From: Comamonadaceae bacterium
GTDB taxonomy: Bacteria > Pseudomonadota > Gammaproteobacteria > Burkholderiales > Burkholderiaceae_C
Assembly (NCBI GenBank): GCA_008080595.1
Contig: VIKI01000115.1
Span: 1-44,132, forward strand
Direction: 5' to 3'
Length of the DNA: 44,132 nucleotides
Translations under genes and position numbers: made by a program
Shown: one piece after another, positions 40,803-44,132 of the stretch
Layout: every line of letters starts with the position of its first letter
How positions within the stretch are numbered: the stretch's first letter is position 1
The notes under the pieces: model-generated
Told to the model about the DNA's origin: nothing
What the model saw: the letters and a program-made list of their open reading frames with translations, nothing else
The model's database searches: none

Positions 40803-42209
40803 TCAGGCCCCCAACATTTTTTTCAGATACGGGTTGAGCATCTTGCCCTGCGAATCCAGCTGGCGGCGCACTTCCTGAAAGTCTTGCCAATGCTTGGGGT
40901 ACAGGGCGGCCAGGCGCGGGGCATCCAGGGTGTGAAGCTTGCCCCAGTGGGGTCGCCCCTGGTATTTCCAGAAAATCGGCTCGATGGCGGCGAAGTAGGG
41001 CGCGGGGTCGATGTCACCGTACTGGTGGACGGAGATGGTGGCTGCGGCTTGGCCGGAGAACATTGACAGCCAGATGTCGTCTGCATCAACGCTCCGGTAC
41101 TCCAGCGGGAAGCACACGGGTATTTTTTGATCACGAATGGTCTGAAGAATCTCGCGGATGCAGGCTGCTCCGGCATCGGCGGGCACGGCGTATTCCATTT
41201 CACGAAAGCGCACACCACGCAGGTGTGGAAACACCTGGTAAGACGGGCCGGTGCGCACGCTGGAGGCGCTGTCTCCCATGGCGATTTTCAGCAGCCGGTC
41301 ATACACCAGGCTGGCGCCGGGCATCCAGCTGACGGCATCAAAAACCTTGCGCAGATCGGCCAGCGCCTTGGGGTCATCCTCACCCACGTTGGCATCTCCC
41401 GGTTGGGCCAACTCGGTGACCACCGTGGCCGCCAGATCGGAATGGGGCAGTGGCATGAACTCGAAATGCCGGTGCTGGGCAAAGCGTTTGTCCAGATCGG
41501 CCAGGATGTCTTCGGTGCGTTCAACCCGGTTGGTTTCCGTGAGGTGAAAGGGCTTGTCGTTTTGCAGTCGGACACGGGTGACGATGCCCAGCGCACCAAC
41601 GGATACACGGGCGGCGTGAAACACCTCGGGGTGCTGGGTGGTCGAGCACTCGATCAATTCGCCACTCGGGGTGGCCAGCGTGAGACCGACGATGCGGCTG
41701 GAGAGTGAGCCAAAGCGGGTGCTGGTGCCGTGCACCGAGGTGGCGATGGCCCCACCGAGTGCAAAGTGATCCACATCGGGCATGTTTGGCAGGGCTTGTG
41801 CTACGCCAGCCAGCAGCGGGCCGACTTCATTCAAGCGGGTGCCCGCCCACAGTTCCGCCTGAAGCGTCGCGGCATCGTGGCTGACCAGGCCGCTGAGCAA
41901 ATCGGTGGCGATCAAGGTGTCATCGGTCGGTACCAGGGCGGCAAAGGAATGCCCGGCCCCAACGGCCCGCACCTGGCCCGGGGCCTGGCGCAAAGCGTCA
42001 ACCACTTCGGCCTCGGTGCTGGGTGAGGGGCGGTGTTTGGGAAAACAATGTTGATTGCCAGCCCAGTTCACCCAGGGCAGGGGTTTGCCAAGCTCGTAGG
42101 CCACCGGCATGTGCGGTTCGCTGCCACGCGAACTGCAGCCTGGCAACAGGGTGGCGGCTGCACTGGCAGCGGTGGCGCTGAGAAATTGGCGGCGATTGTG
42201 CTGCATCAC
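40803..42209 (-). CDS. Tat-exported FAD oxidoreductase, lactone/alditol oxidase family
   Basis: A 468-residue flavoprotein. The N-terminus combines a Tat signal ('NRRQFLSATAASAAATLLPGC') with a lipobox-like Cys, so it is likely a membrane-anchored periplasmic protein. The FAD domain shows 'VRAVGAGHSFAALVPTDDTLIATDLLSG', where the His of GxGHS is the covalent-FAD position in alditol and gulonolactone oxidases, and 'ALGGAIATSVHGTSTRFGSLS'. The C-terminal ALO domain carries 'GRPHWGKLH'. It oxidises sugar alcohols or aldonolactones; electrons likely pass to the cytochrome c encoded just upstream, which overlaps it by ATGA. The substrate is unknown. Confidence 0.9.
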   Translation of the reverse strand: MMQHNRRQFLSATAASAAATLLPGCSSRGSEPHMPVAYELGKPLPWVNWAGNQHCFPKHRPSPSTEAEVVDALRQAPGQVRAVGAGHSFAALVPTDDTLIATDLLSGLVSHDAATLQAELWAGTRLNEVGPLLAGVAQALPNMPDVDHFALGGAIATSVHGTSTRFGSLSSRIVGLTLATPSGELIECSTTQHPEVFHAARVSVGALGIVTRVRLQNDKPFHLTETNRVERTEDILADLDKRFAQHRHFEFMPLPHSDLAATVVTELAQPGDANVGEDDPKALADLRKVFDAVSWMPGASLVYDRLLKIAMGDSASSVRTGPSYQVFPHLRGVRFREMEYAVPADAGAACIREILQTIRDQKIPVCFPLEYRSVDADDIWLSMFSGQAAATISVHQYGDIDPAPYFAAIEPIFWKYQGRPHWGKLHTLDAPRLAALYPKHWQDFQEVRRQLDSQGKMLNPYLKKMLGA

Positions 42210-42523
42210 TGGGCTCCTTCCAGCCCCGCCACGGTGCGGATCATGGCACGCAAATCAGCCTCGGTGCAGGCAGCGCAATAGCCCAGCGGCGGCATACCAC
42301 CCAGGCCTTCAATCACGCTGCGCAGCAGCTTGTCTTCACCTGTGCTGTCTCTGGTTTTCCAGTTCTCGGCGTGGCCCATGCCCGGCGCACCGGTGGCGGC
42401 CCGCGCATGGCATTGCACACAGTTGTGGGCCAGCAGCTTGGCCTGGCGTTCGGTCAGTTCGGCCAGTGTCACAAATGGCAGGGCCAGTAAAACTGTGGCT
42501 ACCAAGGGCTTTAAAAGTTTCAT
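42206..42523 (-). CDS. Periplasmic cytochrome c (c5-like)
   Basis: A 105-residue protein with a Sec signal (MKLLKPLVATVLLALPFVTLA), one haem-binding CxxCH ('HNCVQCHA'), the likely axial Met in 'GGMPPLGYCAACTEADLRAMIR', and the extra CAAC pair seen in cytochrome c5. An in-frame TTG at 42556 has no signal peptide, so ATG 42523 is chosen. It is linked by ATGA overlap to the FAD oxidase gene, for which it is the natural electron acceptor. The aldehyde dehydrogenase stop is 14 bp upstream. Confidence 0.9.
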   Translation of the reverse strand: MKLLKPLVATVLLALPFVTLAELTERQAKLLAHNCVQCHARAATGAPGMGHAENWKTRDSTGEDKLLRSVIEGLGGMPPLGYCAACTEADLRAMIRTVAGLEGAQ

Positions 42524-42537
42524 GTTTGTGGGTGAGG

Positions 42538-43957
42538 TCAAAGCCTGCGCACACAAGCGATCAGCGTGCCGATCAAGCGCTTTGTCATCGGTGTGTAGGG
42601 CGGGAAAAACAGCTTCACTGGCAGCAGCTTGCCGCCACGCAGCAGGGCGCGTTCGTGCGAAAAAGCCTTGAAGCCATAGACCCCGTGTGAATTGCCGACC
42701 CCGGAGTTGCCCACCCCGCCAAACGGCAGGCCGCTGTGGGCAAATTGCTGCATGCAGTGGTTGATGACCAGGCTGCCGGAGCTGAGTTCTGCCTGAACCC
42801 GCTGGATGATTGTTTTCTGGGTGCTCCAGAGGTAGAGGGCCAGGGGTTTGGGACGCGCATTCACATGGGCGATGACCTCGCCAATGTCGTCAAAAACGAT
42901 GACCGGCAGCACCGGCCCGAAGTTCGGGGGGTACATCGGTGAGCAAGGTCGGCGCAATGAAGCGCTCCCGCACGTTGTGTCCACCGCCCAGAAGTAGCTT
43001 GGCTCCCAGCCCCACGGCATCGTCAATCAAGGCCGCTACGCGAGCGGCGTGGCGCTCGTGGATCATTCGCGTCAAATCCGGGCTGGAGGCAATGGCTGCA
43101 TCACTCTTGCCATAACGGGCAGCGACGATGACTTTGCAGCGGTGCAGCAGTTCGTCGCGCACGCTGCGATGCACAAACAAGGTGTCGGGTGCGATGCAGG
43201 ACTGCCCGGCGTTGACCAGTTTGCCCCACATGATCAACTCCGCAGCCTGCGCCAGGTCGGCACTCTCATCCACAATCACCGGCGACTTGCCCCCTAGCTC
43301 CAGCGTGACCGAGGCCAGATGCCGGGCGGCGGCACTCATCACCAGCTTGCCCACCGTGCTGGAGCCGGTGAAAAAGATGTGGTCAAACGGGCAGTCCAGC
43401 AGGGCTTGCGCGGTGGCGGTAGCACCGGTGACCATCGTCACCTCGGCGGCATCAAACACCTCGGCAATCACTGTGCCCAACACCGCATTCACCGCTGGGG
43501 TGAATTCTGAGGGCTTCAAAATGACGGTGTTGCCCGCAGCAATGGCCGACACCAGCGGGCTGATCAATGTTGCCACCGGATAGTTCCAGGGGCCGATGAT
43601 CAGGCAGCGTCCTTTGCCCTGGTAAGTCACGCGGGCGGAGGTGCCCAAGGTTGTCAGGCCGGGCATGACGCGCCGGGGGCGCATCCAGCTGCGCAGATGC
43701 CGGGTGGCGGCGTGAATCTCGTCCACCACCGGCAGCAGCTCGGTCAGGTCGACCTCGGCAGCGGGCTTGCCAAAGTCGCTGGCAAAGGCTTGGTGCAGTT
43801 CGCTTTGCCGTTTCAGCAAGGCAGCTTGCAGCAGCTTGAGCTTGCCAATGCGTTCACTGGCGCTGGACGTTCGCAATGCCAATGCCCGCTCAGCTTGGGC
43901 GGCAAAGCAGGCCTGGATAAGCTCTATGGGCGTGTCATGGGTTGGGGAAGGATTCAT
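42538..43957 (-). pseudogene. Coniferyl-aldehyde-dehydrogenase-type ALDH, frame-broken
   Basis: The reading frame from ATG 43957 encodes an NAD(P)-dependent aldehyde dehydrogenase: 'IIGPWNYPVATLISPLVSAIAAGNTVILKPSE', 'HIFFTGSSTVGKLVM', Glu in 'VTLELGGKSPVIVD' and the catalytic Cys in 'NAGQSCIAPDTLFV'. At about 42930 it runs out of frame after 'TLLTDVPPE'. The normal continuation 'NFGPVLPVIVFDDIGEVIAHVNARPKPLALYLWS' to 'GGVGNSGVGNSHGVYGFKAFSHERALL' is in another frame, ending at 42538. About 8 residues are missing. Layout and length fit the coniferyl aldehyde dehydrogenase subgroup, and it heads the cytochrome c-FAD oxidase-PLP operon. Confidence 0.85.
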
Positions 43958-44026
43958 CGGGTGCGATTCAAACTGAAGTGGACTTACTCCCTCTCCCGCA
44001 AGCGGGAGAGGGCCGGGGTGAGGGGG
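43955..44026. repeat. Dispersed palindromic element, short copy at an ALDH start
   Basis: 'tcgggtgcgattcaaa' then 'ttactccctctcccgc-aagc-gggagaggg-ccggggtgaggg'. It matches the first arm at about 24240-24310. It ends exactly at the ALDH start codon, so it forms that gene's leader. Confidence 0.65.
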
Positions 44027-44076
44027 ATGTGATTGACATTTATGCAGTAAAAACAGTGTCTGGCCCAGTATTGATG

Positions 44077-44115
44077 TGTGCAAGCAGCTATTAAATATAT
44101 AGCATCATTTGCGCC
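44077..44115. repeat. Comamonadaceae-type short stem-loop repeat (copy 6)
   Basis: 'gtgcaagcagctattaaatatatagc' followed by 'atcatttgcgcc', with the same core as the other copies. It lies upstream of the aldehyde dehydrogenase and the dispersed element, near the end of the window. No gene is seen between 44027 and 44132. Confidence 0.5.
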
Positions 44116-44132
44116 ACTGTCTCCCTCACCCC

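Overview
The window is a high-GC stretch of a Betaproteobacterium, most likely Burkholderiales and probably Comamonadaceae (Rhodoferax/Polaromonas/Acidovorax-like). Four things suggest this: the gene families present, the many four-base ATGA start/stop overlaps, the Comamonadaceae-style short stem-loop repeats (core 'agctgcttgcgc...aataagcgc'), and the mix of sensor, ABC-transport and Tat-exported redox genes. No rRNA, tRNA, transposase, phage gene or CRISPR array was seen. Assignments come from reading the translations, not from database searches.

Layout. 1-3010: tail of a membrane protein; an NTF2-like (DUF1348) gene divergent from a TetR regulator with twin operator palindromes; a solute-binding protein; a lipoprotein. 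3030-5227: a CusR/CopR-like two-component system on the minus strand. 5377-13156: the most unusual locus, a tight run of a secreted TPR protein, an Orn/Lys/Arg-type decarboxylase, an ATP-grasp ligase, a C45 Ntn-hydrolase/acyltransferase and a urea transporter fused to an M23 peptidase (the fusion is frame-broken). The same 20-bp CusR-box-like palindrome lies upstream of this run (next to the response regulator) and upstream of the lipoprotein, so the two-component system may control both.

13214-18587: a DUF1624 membrane protein, an orphan VapB-like antitoxin, an aldo/keto reductase, and a YtrA-type GntR/ABC operon with a clear operator. 18785-23682: a hybrid sensor kinase and an HD-GYP response regulator, both frame-broken. 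23731-30257: housekeeping-like genes (YbaK, plsY with a His-rich tail, GATase, PNPOx-like, RcnB-like), an LRR-protein-kinase fusion, a YeeE/YedE pair, a 3'-5' exonuclease and a small acidic protein. 30336-34595: a MacB-type export operon whose last permease is broken. 34712-36199: a GGDEF diguanylate cyclase and a VOC pseudogene. 36261-39203: a TetR-DUF2867-ABC1 kinase-DUF6463 operon with a perfect operator-like palindrome. 39536-43957: an operon of aldehyde dehydrogenase (broken), cytochrome c, a Tat-exported FAD lactone/alditol oxidase and a Tat-exported PLP enzyme.

A second theme is gene decay, or assembly error. Six otherwise well-conserved genes have lost an internal segment with a change of frame (near 12250, 19935, 23510, 30490, 35890 and 42930), with no insertion element at any break. 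Read mapping or a close relative would show whether these breaks are real.
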